Shown piece by piece: positions 8,222 to 17,459 of a stretch of 64,000 nucleotides of DNA. Positions within the stretch are counted from its first letter, which is position 1. Every line of letters starts with the position of its first letter. The DNA is from Bacteroidota bacterium (GTDB lineage Bacteria; Bacteroidota; Bacteroidia; Chitinophagales; Chitinophagaceae), in NCBI GenBank assembly GCA_016866355.1, contig VGMN01000005.1:62001-126000 (forward strand), in the 5' to 3' direction. A model generated the notes under the pieces. That model was not told where the DNA came from and searched no databases. It was given only the letters and a program-made list of their open reading frames with translations. The position numbers and the translations under genes were made by a program.

Positions 8222-11200
8222 ATGAGAAAAATTCTCTATGTCCTTTTGGCGTTTACGATGCTTTCAGTTGTGAGTCCACTAACAGTGGAAGCACAGGAAA
8301 GAACGCTGAGCGGTACAATTTTGGCGGAAGACTCTAAATCTCCGCTGCCTGGTGTAACGATTCGAGTAAAAGGAACTCGACGCCTTGCACAAACTGATGC
8401 TAACGGTAAATTTTCCATTCGTGTTAACACGGGGGAGGTACTTCAAATTTCTAGCGTTGGCTATGAAACAACTGATGTAAAAGTTGGATCTAGCGAAACA
8501 ATCGGCTTGAATTTAAAAACTGCAGACAATACGTTGGGCGAAGTGATAGTTACCGCAATGGATATCAAACGAAATCCACGCTCAATGGGTTACTCTACGC
8601 AAACCTTGAATGGAGATGAAATCCAAGAAACACAACGTGAAAACTTTATCAATGGTTTGCAAGGGCGTGTGGCTGGTTTAACACTTAATCCCACTTCCGG
8701 TATAGCGGGAGCCTCCTCCTCTGTTGTACTAAGGGGATTTAACTCGTTATCACTGAGCAATCAACCACTTTATGTAGTGGATGGTGTTGTAATGGATAAT
8801 TCAACAATGAATGAAACCTCCTCTGGCGGAGCAACTATTGGACTTGCCTCTGACCGTCCGAATCGCTTCAACGACTATCAAAATCGTATAGCCGACATCA
8901 ATCCAAGTGATATTGAAAGCATTACTGTTTTGAAAGGACCTGAAGCTACCGCTCTTTATGGAAGCCAAGCAAGCTCTGGAGCCATCATCATAACTACCAG
9001 AAAGGCTAAAACCAACAAGTTTGCCTTTCAGTATGATAATAGTTTCCGTATACAAGAAGTAACTCGATTCCCTGAAACACTCGATACCTACGGACCAGGC
9101 ACCAATGGGTTAGCCGGAACAAGCTTCCGTCGTTTTGGACCCAAGTATACACCAGGGGCACAGCTATTTGATAACGTTGGCAATTTTTTCCGTACCGGAA
9201 CTGCACAAACGCATAACATCGGCGCAGATTTTGGCGTGGGAGAAAGTAAGTTTCGTGTATCTGGTAGCTACTTCAATCAACAAGGTGTTGTCCCTAACAA
9301 TGACTTCTTGAGATACAACTTCCGTATTTCCAACACCACCAAACTTCTCAAAGGAAAAGTTGACATCACTCCTTCTTTCGCATACGTTCGTTCTACTAAC
9401 AATAAAGTGTTGCGAAGTGCGGGTGGCTTCCTACTTAGCTTGCTGGTTTGGCCTCGTACTAATGATATCAGAACTTTTGAAAATGACCAAACTGGAGACA
9501 AGCTTGACCTATTTGATAATTCTTCTACCAATGGTGAGTATGACAACCCATTATGGAATGTCAAAAATAATTTTGGAAAAGACGAAGTGGAGCGCAAGAC
9601 GTATACCATGGGGATCAATATCAATCCTTACAAATGGTTAACTATTGCAGGTCGTTTTGGATATGATCAATACAGTCAGGATGGTTTCATGTTTTTACAT
9701 CCTCAATCCTTTTATCTAGGTGCAGCACAAGGCGGCTCCTTAGATAATTACTGGAGACAGTATACAGGCTATAACCATACCATTACCGCTACCGCGAAAA
9801 AAGACTTAGGAAAAGGTTCCTCCCTCCGTGTTATGGGCGGAACTATGTGGCAGGATTACACTACAAAAATGTTTGCCGTTTACGGATTAAACATTGTGGA
9901 CTCTGTAGGTGGACTTAACAACACGGCTGGTGGAAACGGCAAAATGTACAAGAATGGAAGTTTTGTTACTGACCGAGAACTTACTCAAATAATGGGCAAT
10001 TATATGGACTCAAATGTAACTCGTCAAAATACACGTCTCCGCTTGAATAGAAATAAGTTTGGTGAGTGGAACTATGTTACATTACGCCAATTAGCCTTCT
10101 TCGGAGAGGTTGCCTACAGTTACAAAAACTATTTATTCGTAAACTATACACACCGCTTTGAAGAAGCTTCTACTTTACCCGTTCAAAATAGAAATTATAA
10201 TTATCCGGGTATGAGCGTGAGCTTGATCATGAGCGATATGTTGCCAGAATTGAAAAAGAATGGTTTAGTGAGCTACTGGAAGTTGCGTGCTTCACGTGCC
10301 AGTACGGCCCGTTTGAATAGCCCCTACTCCACACAATCTGTGTTTGTAGACAACCAAGCAAGTGGCGGTGGATATTCTTATGGTTTCTTCAATAACAATG
10401 CAGAGTTAGAGCCTGAAAAACAGAACACATACGAATTAGGAACTGAGTTCCGTTTGTTCAATAGTCGCTTAAGTGTTGACTTTACCTACTACAACACCTT
10501 GAATAAAGGGCAGATTATTGAAAATTTCCGTTTGAGTTACGGAACGGGTTTTGTGCTGAATACACAAAATGCTGGTTCTACTCGTAATAAAGGAATCGAG
10601 GTAGTGCTTGACTACAATGTGAAGAAAGGTGCTAAGTTCAGTTGGGATATGCGTTTTAACTTCAACCGGATGCGCAACAAAGTGGTTGAGTTGCCAAAAA
10701 GCGTTTCTGAATATTACATTGCAGACACCTGGCTTTACACGGCAAGAGGAGGTATCACACTTGGGGGCCCAACTACTTCAATCACCGGCTCAAAATACAT
10801 GCGCAATAATGCCGGTCAGGTCATGATAAATCCTGCCAATGGATTACCTATTACTGATGCAACATACCGAGTGATTGGCGACAGAAATGCAGACTTTACC
10901 ACAGGTTGGTCTAATAACTTCCGAATGGGGAACTGGCGTATCAGTATGCTTTGGGATTTAAAAATGGGTGGAGATATTTTTAATGGTACAAATCGTTTCA
11001 TGACAGTAAACGGACTTAGCAAATACACAGCAGACCGTTATGTACCAAGAGTGGTGACTGGTGTGTTAAGAGATGGCTTAGAGAATTCAGCTACGCCAAC
11101 TACTAATACCATCAGCATCATACCTGCCCTAAATGATGCGTATTATCTCCTACCCGATGAGGAGTTCATTGAAAGAGACGTTAATTTCTTCCGCTTAAGA

Positions 11201-11428
11201 GATATCACCATGAGCTATACTTTCAAGAAGAATATTATTCGTGGTGTAAAAAATCTTAGCGCATTTGTAACTGGAAATGATTTGATACTCTTTACCAATT
11301 ATAGCGGAGCTGATCCAGCAGTAAATGGCAACACCGCTGCGGGTCGTGGAGTTGGTGCTTTTGGTTTTGATTACGGAACCCTAGCCGCTCCTATGCAATT
11401 GAATATTGGTATCAGAGCATCCTTTTAA
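8222..11428 (+). CDS. SusC/RagA family TonB-linked outer-membrane transporter
   Basis: Large outer-membrane importer that works with a SusD lipoprotein lid and is powered by TonB. It has a signal peptide (about 1-24, ending VEAQ), a carboxypeptidase-D regulatory-like domain (about 28-110, SGTILAEDSKSPLPGVT), a plug domain with RGFNSLSLSNQPLYVVDG, and a C-terminal barrel ending in Phe. At 1068 residues it has the normal SusC length. The SusD partner starts 18 bases later. No glycoside hydrolase, sulfatase, peptidase or ECF sigma/anti-sigma pair is adjacent, so the substrate cannot be guessed. The 139-base upstream gap has a near-palindrome (8099-8112) but no exact -7 box. Confidence 0.95.
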   Translation: MRKILYVLLAFTMLSVVSPLTVEAQERTLSGTILAEDSKSPLPGVTIRVKGTRRLAQTDANGKFSIRVNTGEVLQISSVGYETTDVKVGSSETIGLNLKTADNTLGEVIVTAMDIKRNPRSMGYSTQTLNGDEIQETQRENFINGLQGRVAGLTLNPTSGIAGASSSVVLRGFNSLSLSNQPLYVVDGVVMDNSTMNETSSGGATIGLASDRPNRFNDYQNRIADINPSDIESITVLKGPEATALYGSQASSGAIIITTRKAKTNKFAFQYDNSFRIQEVTRFPETLDTYGPGTNGLAGTSFRRFGPKYTPGAQLFDNVGNFFRTGTAQTHNIGADFGVGESKFRVSGSYFNQQGVVPNNDFLRYNFRISNTTKLLKGKVDITPSFAYVRSTNNKVLRSAGGFLLSLLVWPRTNDIRTFENDQTGDKLDLFDNSSTNGEYDNPLWNVKNNFGKDEVERKTYTMGININPYKWLTIAGRFGYDQYSQDGFMFLHPQSFYLGAAQGGSLDNYWRQYTGYNHTITATAKKDLGKGSSLRVMGGTMWQDYTTKMFAVYGLNIVDSVGGLNNTAGGNGKMYKNGSFVTDRELTQIMGNYMDSNVTRQNTRLRLNRNKFGEWNYVTLRQLAFFGEVAYSYKNYLFVNYTHRFEEASTLPVQNRNYNYPGMSVSLIMSDMLPELKKNGLVSYWKLRASRASTARLNSPYSTQSVFVDNQASGGGYSYGFFNNNAELEPEKQNTYELGTEFRLFNSRLSVDFTYYNTLNKGQIIENFRLSYGTGFVLNTQNAGSTRNKGIEVVLDYNVKKGAKFSWDMRFNFNRMRNKVVELPKSVSEYYIADTWLYTARGGITLGGPTTSITGSKYMRNNAGQVMINPANGLPITDATYRVIGDRNADFTTGWSNNFRMGNWRISMLWDLKMGGDIFNGTNRFMTVNGLSKYTADRYVPRVVTGVLRDGLENSATPTTNTISIIPALNDAYYLLPDEEFIERDVNFFRLRDITMSYTFKKNIIRGVKNLSAFVTGNDLILFTNYSGADPAVNGNTAAGRGVGAFGFDYGTLAAPMQLNIGIRASF

Positions 11429-11446
11429 TAATTGAAAAACGTATTT

Positions 11447-13090
11447 ATGAAAAAAAACTTCTTAAAATCGTTGATGATACCTGCCATGGCAGCTATCTTT
11501 TTTGCAACGGGATGTACAAAAAAAATTGATGATGCGTTTGCTAACCCAAATGCGCAGACAAGACAACCCATTGAGCAACTCCTCCCTGGAATTATTTCGA
11601 ATATGGCCATTCAGCACTCCGCAAATGGCACGCTGTACGGCCCACAAAATGATGGACGATATTTTGGTCGTTATGTGCAGTTTTGGGCTACTGTCGGTGT
11701 GGGCAACCAGTATGACCAAATGGGAGATAATTTTATAAACAGAAGTGATATTTTGGGCAGCATTTGGGCGATGCATTATTATGGCATGGGTGCCAACATA
11801 AGTAGGATTATTGAATGGGGCACAGAAGAGAAAAAATGGGACTATGTAGGTGTTGCGCAAGCTGTAAGAGCCTGGGGATGGATGACACTTACTGATGTTC
11901 ACGATGATGTTATTTTGCGTGAAGCATTTCGTCCTGAGCAACTAGTTTTCAAATATGACCCGCAACCAGACGTATATGAAGAGGTGAAAAAACTCTGTCA
12001 CGCAGCGCTGGCTAATCTTTCAAAAACAGGTGAAGGTGTGAATCCAGCTAATTTAGCAATCAGTGACCGTTACGGAAATGGAGGTGACATTAATCGCTGG
12101 AGAAGATTTACTTACGGTGTACTAGCCAGGACGTTCAATCGTGTTACCAACAAATCTATCTACCAGCCTGATTCAGTTATCTTCTATGCTAACCTTGCCA
12201 TGCAAAACAATAGTGAGAATACTAACATTACATGGTCTAACACTGGTGGAACAGGAACTTTTAGCTTCTGGTCCCCTTTCCGAGGCAACATCGGAGACCT
12301 ACGTCAATCTAAGTTCATTGCAGATTTGATGTCAGGCTTAAATGGACAGTTCCCTACAGGAAATGTTGATCCTCGTGCGCCTTATATAATTAGAGAAAAC
12401 CCCAATGGGACCTATAAAGGAATCAGACCCAATAAGGGATCAGATCTATTGACCAGTGTAAATGATAGACCTGGTAACTTCTGGGGTGGTGCTTTCGCGA
12501 TTACTGCTGCACCTGGAAATGATGATGCTTGCCGCTTTATCTTCAAAAATGCTCCTATCTTCCCTATAATTACTGCTGCTGAAATTCAGTTTTTAAAAGC
12601 TGAAGCAATGCTTCGCAAGGGGGACAAAGCAGGGGCGTTAGCTGCATACAAAAAAGGAATTGAATTAAACTTCCAAGAATTGCGCACTAATTATGAAGTA
12701 AGTGTACCAACAGCTTCTAGAATGACAGATGCGCAACGTGATGCTTACCTTAACAATGCTTTAGTGGTTCCAGCTGCAGCTGGTTTAACCCTATCCCACA
12801 TCATGATGCAAAAATATATTTCCATGTATGGCTGGGGAGTAACTGAAGTTTGGGTAGATATGCGTCGTTATCATTACACAGATCTTGATCCTGCAACTGG
12901 TCAACAAGTGTACAGGGAGTTTGCTCCACCTACGGGCATTGATCTTTATACAAACAATTTAGGTAAGTGGATTTATAGAGTAAGACCTCGCTACAATTCT
13001 GAATACCTCTATAATGTTGATGAATTAAACCGTTTAGGAGCTTTTGCACCTGATTACATCACTAAAGAATGCTGGTTTTCTAAACCTTAA
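11447..13090 (+). CDS. SusD/RagB family nutrient-binding outer-membrane lipoprotein
   Basis: Surface lipoprotein that closes over its SusC partner and binds the imported ligand. From the ATG at 11447 the lipoprotein signal ends in FFATGC, with Cys23 the lipidation site. The body is helical with TPR-like pairs and has conserved SusD features (EIQFLKAEAMLRKGD, about residues 380-394). An in-frame TTG at 11432 would add only five residues before the signal peptide and is less likely. It lies 18 bases after susC and 24 bases before the DUF4397 gene. 547 residues is normal. It resembles the SusD-like subgroup whose ligands are often not known to be glycans. Confidence 0.93.
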   Translation: MKKNFLKSLMIPAMAAIFFATGCTKKIDDAFANPNAQTRQPIEQLLPGIISNMAIQHSANGTLYGPQNDGRYFGRYVQFWATVGVGNQYDQMGDNFINRSDILGSIWAMHYYGMGANISRIIEWGTEEKKWDYVGVAQAVRAWGWMTLTDVHDDVILREAFRPEQLVFKYDPQPDVYEEVKKLCHAALANLSKTGEGVNPANLAISDRYGNGGDINRWRRFTYGVLARTFNRVTNKSIYQPDSVIFYANLAMQNNSENTNITWSNTGGTGTFSFWSPFRGNIGDLRQSKFIADLMSGLNGQFPTGNVDPRAPYIIRENPNGTYKGIRPNKGSDLLTSVNDRPGNFWGGAFAITAAPGNDDACRFIFKNAPIFPIITAAEIQFLKAEAMLRKGDKAGALAAYKKGIELNFQELRTNYEVSVPTASRMTDAQRDAYLNNALVVPAAAGLTLSHIMMQKYISMYGWGVTEVWVDMRRYHYTDLDPATGQQVYREFAPPTGIDLYTNNLGKWIYRVRPRYNSEYLYNVDELNRLGAFAPDYITKECWFSKP

Positions 13091-13114
13091 CCTAACAGCT
13101 AAACTGCAACTTAT

Positions 13115-13861
13115 ATGCAACTAAATTCTTTTTTCAAAACCGTGGCAATAGCCTTCACGGGAACAGCCATGCTAAGCTCTTGTCAAAAATCTTTTGACAA
13201 AAAGTTAGCGGTTGACTATTATACTGGGAGCGGATCTACTATTCAGGCATTTATTGGCACCGTGGGTGCTAGCCGTAATTATGTTTATGTAGATGGAAAG
13301 CCTGTAAATGGTGCTGCCTTAACTACTGGTAGTGTTTTCCCAACTACAGGATATGGGTATGGAGTAACCAGTGGACTTCGTAATATGATGGTAAGAGATA
13401 CACTATCCACTTCTACACAGCCTCAATTATCATTTGCACAGAATTTTGAAATAGGCGGAAATTATACGGTCTTTACGTATGACACGACTACTGCACCAAA
13501 ACAAAAAACTGTAAGAACAAATTTGGTGATCCCTAGTGATACTACCTGCCGTGTGCGCTTTGCCAACTTTGCGTATAATGGCTTAGCAGTAACACCTGCA
13601 GTTGATATTGTATCTCTTGGTAAAAACGAGGTTGTGGCAACAAATCTTCAGTATACTGACGTTACAGAATTTGTTGTTCATCCCACCCGAATTGGTACTG
13701 AAGCGTTTCAAGTAAGGTTAGCCGGAACAAGCACAGTGCTTGCTACTTCAACTGTTTCAACATTAATACCACAAAGAAGCTACACAGTTGTATACCGCGG
13801 CTCTCACAGCGCTACTAGTGGTACAAGTATCCGCGCTGTTAGCGTTTTCTTGAATTATTAA
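13115..13861 (+). CDS. DUF4397-domain lipoprotein, third gene of the SusCD operon
   Basis: Predicted outer-membrane lipoprotein of 248 residues. The signal peptide ends in a lipobox (MLSSCQ, Cys at about residue 23). The mature part is beta-rich with two immunoglobulin-like DUF4397 stretches (about 40-140 and 145-245), the second containing CRVRFANFAY, typical of this domain. By position it may act as an accessory surface protein of the SusCD complex, such as a ligand-binding or scaffold part; this is inference. It ends at a strong bidirectional terminator. Confidence 0.8.
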   Translation: MQLNSFFKTVAIAFTGTAMLSSCQKSFDKKLAVDYYTGSGSTIQAFIGTVGASRNYVYVDGKPVNGAALTTGSVFPTTGYGYGVTSGLRNMMVRDTLSTSTQPQLSFAQNFEIGGNYTVFTYDTTTAPKQKTVRTNLVIPSDTTCRVRFANFAYNGLAVTPAVDIVSLGKNEVVATNLQYTDVTEFVVHPTRIGTEAFQVRLAGTSTVLATSTVSTLIPQRSYTVVYRGSHSATSGTSIRAVSVFLNY

Positions 13862-13878
13862 TTTCAAGCTTATAACTA

Positions 13879-13912
13879 TAAAAAGCCGTACTTACTAGTA
13901 CGGCTTTTTTAT
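13879..13912. terminator. Bidirectional intrinsic terminator
   Basis: Stem 13881-13891 (AAAAGCCGTAC) pairs with 13898-13908 (GTACGGCTTTT) around a six-base loop, with A and T runs outside it. It can end both the SusCD operon and the convergent SpmAB-type gene. Confidence 0.9.
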
Positions 13913-13931
13913 TAACCTAAGTAGTTATTGG

Positions 13932-15419
13932 TCACGCAAAGAATGCATAACTGAGCATGATGGCGGTGATTACACCAACCAGATCAGCTAACAGCATTGA
14001 GCCAATTGCATAACGGGTATTCCTGATATTTACAGAGCCAAAATAAACAGCTACTACATAAAAGGTGGTATCTGATGATCCTTGTAAAACAGAAGAAAGG
14101 CGTCCTGCAAACGAATCAGGCCCAAAGGTTTTCATAGTATCTAACATCATTCCTCGCGCACCACTTCCACTCAATGGCTTAATTAATGCAGTGGGCAACC
14201 CATCTACAAAACGGGTATCCAGGCCAGTTAGTGAAAATAAAAATTTGATTCCATTAATTAGAAAATCGAAGCTTCCACTGGAACGAAGTAAACTTATAGC
14301 CACCAACATGCCAACAATATAGGGTATGATTCGAATTGCCGTATCAAATCCGCCCTTAGCACCCTCTACAAACGCATCAAAAACATCAATCTTTTTGTAT
14401 AAACCACCCACTACGATGGCAACAAAAATGAATAGAATAATTCCATTACTTAATTGGGATGAAAAAAGTTGTGAGGCCATCGCGTCCAAGCGCATTACAT
14501 AACTAACCAGTAAAGCTATAATAGCTGTTATGCCACCTACCCAACCGATAATTACGGGTTGAAATAAATTAATCTTTTGTCTCCACGATACAATAAAAAG
14601 TGCAGCCATCGTAGCAGCAAAAGTGGCAATCATACAGGGAATGAATATGTCGGTGGGATCCGCTGCACCCAAACCTGAACGATAAGCCATGATCGTTACA
14701 GGTATCAAGGTCAAACCAGAGGCATGTAGGGCTAAAAACATCAATTGCGCATTACTGGCTTCGTTTTTATTGGGATTGAGCTCTTGCAGACTTTCCATTG
14801 CTTTAAGACCAAAAGGAGTTGCTGCATTATCCAAATTGAGAAGGTTTGCAGAAAAATTCATCATCATATGTCCCGTTGCTGGATGTCCTTTAGGAACCTC
14901 AGGGAATATTCGAGAAAAGAAAGGCCAAATCAGTCTGGAAAGAAGCCTCACTCCCCCAGCCTTTTCCGCAATAGATAAGAAACCCATAAATAAGGCTAAT
15001 ATTCCAACCAGTGGCAAAATAATATCTAGAAACGCGTTCTTAGCAGTCTCAATCACGCCATCAACTTTTCTGACCAGTTTTGATTGAATATCGATGTAGC
15101 TACTAACCGTAAGACTTGGATACATTTTAGTGAAATAAGCGATTGAGTCCTGCTGTCTAAAATCGTGTAACAGAAAGCTTGCTTTTGCTGGTTCAGCAGT
15201 AGAAAAGTACCCGTATTCAGCTAGGAATGTAGAATAGTTTGCCGCTAAACCCAGGTGGGTAGGATTTCCCACAGATAGATAAAAAGTGGAATCATACCGA
15301 TCTGAGGATTTGCCCGTTATCATTCTTACAAAAATCTTATCATCGCCATTCAATAATCGGCTACCCCCCACTATAAAGGCTATGAGGACAAAAGCAGCCC
15401 ATATTCTGGTTAATGTCAT
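13932..15419 (-). CDS. Fused SpmA/SpmB-type membrane protein with nucleoside-recognition (Gate) domains
   Basis: Polytopic inner-membrane protein of 495 residues. It has an N-terminal hydrophobic segment, a periplasmic stretch with many Ser and Tyr (about 30-125), and then two Gate/nucleoside-recognition regions (about 130-270 and 330-480) corresponding to the separate SpmA and SpmB proteins of Bacillus. Motifs seen include NLDNAATPFG and PLSGSGARGMM. In Bacillus, SpmA/B affect spore core dehydration; this organism is not expected to sporulate, so the role here is unknown and may be solute transport. It stands alone, convergent with the SusCD operon and divergent from ychF. Confidence 0.8.
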   Translation of the reverse strand: MTLTRIWAAFVLIAFIVGGSRLLNGDDKIFVRMITGKSSDRYDSTFYLSVGNPTHLGLAANYSTFLAEYGYFSTAEPAKASFLLHDFRQQDSIAYFTKMYPSLTVSSYIDIQSKLVRKVDGVIETAKNAFLDIILPLVGILALFMGFLSIAEKAGGVRLLSRLIWPFFSRIFPEVPKGHPATGHMMMNFSANLLNLDNAATPFGLKAMESLQELNPNKNEASNAQLMFLALHASGLTLIPVTIMAYRSGLGAADPTDIFIPCMIATFAATMAALFIVSWRQKINLFQPVIIGWVGGITAIIALLVSYVMRLDAMASQLFSSQLSNGIILFIFVAIVVGGLYKKIDVFDAFVEGAKGGFDTAIRIIPYIVGMLVAISLLRSSGSFDFLINGIKFLFSLTGLDTRFVDGLPTALIKPLSGSGARGMMLDTMKTFGPDSFAGRLSSVLQGSSDTTFYVVAVYFGSVNIRNTRYAIGSMLLADLVGVITAIMLSYAFFA

Positions 15420-15487
15420 AATTTAATTTGTTCCCTTGAAGATAGTAAAATCAAGTTGCTGGTTCCAAATAGAAGGGTGAATTCCTT

Positions 15488-15495
15488 TACATTTG
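15488..15495 (+). promoter_or_regulatory. -7 box (TACATTTG) for ychF
   Basis: Exact TAnnTTTG match, 33 bases before the ATG at 15529. It overlaps an in-frame TTG at 15493, so that TTG would not lie on the mRNA. This settles the start at 15529. Confidence 0.65.
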
Positions 15496-15528
15496 CAACC
15501 GCTTACAAAAAGTAATACTTTCTTATTT

Positions 15529-16626
15529 ATGGCACTTCAGGCTGGAATTGTTGGTTTACCCAACGTTGGAAAAAGCACTTTGTTTAACGCTGTCAGCAAC
15601 AGCGCTAAAGCACAGGCCAGTAATTATCGATTCTGTACCATTGACCCCAATGTTGGATTAGTGGATGTGCCTGACAGCCGTTTAAATCAGTTGGCTGCCT
15701 TAGTGCAACCTCAAAAAATTATACCAACACAAATTGAAATTGTAGATATAGCAGGATTAGTACGAGGAGCCAGTAAGGGAGAAGGATTAGGAAATAAGTT
15801 TTTAGGTAACATTCGTGAAGTGGATGCAATTATCCACGTGATCCGCTGTTTTGAAGATGAGAATATTTTAAGAGATGAAGGTGCTATTAACCCCGTTGGC
15901 GATAAGGATATCATTAACACAGAATTACAATTAAAAGATCTGGAAAGTGTTGAGAAAAAGATTCAAAAAACGGAAAAACTGGTACGTGTAGATCCTAAAT
16001 TAAAGGGCGAACTGGATGTATTATTGCGCTGTAAGGATCAGTTAGAAAAAGGGAAAAGTATAAGAGGGCTTCAACTCAGTAAGGAGGAGCGTTTAGCAAT
16101 TGCAGATTTATTTCTGTTGACTGAAAAACCTGTCTTATACGTAGCAAACGTAGATGAGGCCTCGATGCATACTGGTAATAGATTTACTAAGGCTTTACAA
16201 GATGCCATTTTGCATGAGAATGCTGAGATGATCATCATGAATAACTCCATTGAAGCACAGATTGCAGAAATGGAGGAGCCGGCAGACAAGCAACTTTTTA
16301 TGGAAGAGTATGCCATGAAAGAGCCTGCGCTGGATCGTCTCATACATAGCGCTTATAAATTACTTAATCTTTATACCTACTTTACTGCCGGGGTACAGGA
16401 AGTTAGGGCTTGGACTATTCAACAAGGCTGGAAGGCCCCACAAGCAGCTGGTGTAATTCATACTGACTTTGAAAAAGGCTTTATCAAAGCAGAGGTTATT
16501 GCCTTCCAAGATTATATACAATATGGTTCTGAATCAGCTTGTCGAGAAGCTGGCAAACTCCGTATTGAAGGAAAAGAATACGTTGTGAAAGACGGAGATG
16601 TGATGCATTTCAGATTCAATGTTTAA
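15529..16626 (+). CDS. ychF: Ribosome-binding ATPase YchF (Obg family)
   Basis: Universally conserved Obg-like P-loop protein that binds ribosomes and, unusually for this family, prefers ATP. From the ATG at 15529 it has 365 residues and starts MALQAGIVG. The P-loop GLPNVGKST is at residues 9-17. The G4 position reads NVDE instead of NKxD, the known basis for loss of guanine specificity. A coiled-coil insert lies in the middle and a TGS domain at the C-terminus. The TTG at 15493 is rejected because it falls inside the -7 box. It is monocistronic, convergent with the sdh operon. Confidence 0.96.
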   Translation: MALQAGIVGLPNVGKSTLFNAVSNSAKAQASNYRFCTIDPNVGLVDVPDSRLNQLAALVQPQKIIPTQIEIVDIAGLVRGASKGEGLGNKFLGNIREVDAIIHVIRCFEDENILRDEGAINPVGDKDIINTELQLKDLESVEKKIQKTEKLVRVDPKLKGELDVLLRCKDQLEKGKSIRGLQLSKEERLAIADLFLLTEKPVLYVANVDEASMHTGNRFTKALQDAILHENAEMIIMNNSIEAQIAEMEEPADKQLFMEEYAMKEPALDRLIHSAYKLLNLYTYFTAGVQEVRAWTIQQGWKAPQAAGVIHTDFEKGFIKAEVIAFQDYIQYGSESACREAGKLRIEGKEYVVKDGDVMHFRFNV

Positions 16627-16665
16627 TGTAAAATAAACATCACATCTGATTGATTTATCTAATTT

Positions 16666-17430
16666 TTATTCGCTTTCAGATAATCCAGCCATCATATACT
16701 CACGATTTAAACGGGCTATATTTTCGATTGAGATTCCCTTAGGGCACACTGCTTCACAAGCACCTGTATTAGTACAGGCTCCGAAGCCCTCCTTATCCAT
16801 TTGAGCCACCATACTCAAGGCTCTTTTTTTCTTTTCAGGGTGCCCTTGTGGAAGCAAAGCCAAATGCGAAACTTTTGCAGATACAAATAACATGGCAGAT
16901 GAGTTTTTACATGCAGCCACACATGCGCCACAGCCAATACAAGCTGCTGCCGCAAATGCTGAATCCGCTTTTTCCTTTTCAACCGGAATGGCATTTGCAT
17001 CAACTGCATTACCTGTATTTACAGAGATATAGCCACCTGCTTGAATAATTCGATCAAATGCACTACGATCAACCATCAAATCTTTTACTACAGGAAATGA
17101 ATTTGCTCTCCAAGGCTCAACCACAATAGTGTCCCCATCCTTATAAGCACGCATATGCAGCTGGCAAGTGGTATTCTGTTGCCATGGCCCATGGGGTCTA
17201 CCATTAATATACATCGAGCACATTCCACAAATACCTTCACGGCAATCATGATCAAAAGCTATGGGCTCTTTTCCTTCCTTGATAAGCTTTTCATTCAGCA
17301 CATCAATCATTTCCAGGAATGACATTTCGGAGGATATTTCCGCTACAGGATATGTCTCAAAATGGCCCGCAGTTGAAGCATTTTTCTGGCGCCATACTTT
17401 TAACGTCAGATTCATGGTATAGTGTTGCAT
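16666..17430 (-). CDS. sdhB: Succinate dehydrogenase/fumarate reductase iron-sulfur subunit
   Basis: Electron-transfer subunit between the flavoprotein and the membrane cytochrome in respiratory complex II. The [2Fe-2S] ligands are Cys63, Cys68, Cys71 and Cys89. The second cluster motif CIGCGAC has Cys164, 167, 170 and 174, and the third has Cys219, 225 and 229 ([10 protein letters not shown]). 254 residues is normal for the Bacteroidota B-type enzyme. A start at Met6 (17415) is equally possible. It is the last gene of the sdhC-sdhA-sdhB operon, 29 bases after sdhA. The direction of the reaction cannot be told from sequence. Confidence 0.96.
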   Translation of the reverse strand: MQHYTMNLTLKVWRQKNASTAGHFETYPVAEISSEMSFLEMIDVLNEKLIKEGKEPIAFDHDCREGICGMCSMYINGRPHGPWQQNTTCQLHMRAYKDGDTIVVEPWRANSFPVVKDLMVDRSAFDRIIQAGGYISVNTGNAVDANAIPVEKEKADSAFAAAACIGCGACVAACKNSSAMLFVSAKVSHLALLPQGHPEKKKRALSMVAQMDKEGFGACTNTGACEAVCPKGISIENIARLNREYMMAGLSESE

Positions 17431-17459
17431 AGAAAATATACAATTAATGAGTTGATAAT

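Noticed and set aside
9277-9624. Open frame of 115 codons on the minus strand
   Set aside because: Antisense within susC with no supporting feature.
11462-11941. Open frame of 159 codons on the minus strand
   Set aside because: It lies fully within the susD gene, has no promoter or signal, and its composition is that of a reverse-strand shadow.
14689-15087. Open frame of 132 codons on the plus strand
   Set aside because: Antisense to the clear SpmA/SpmB-type membrane protein; no recognisable domain.
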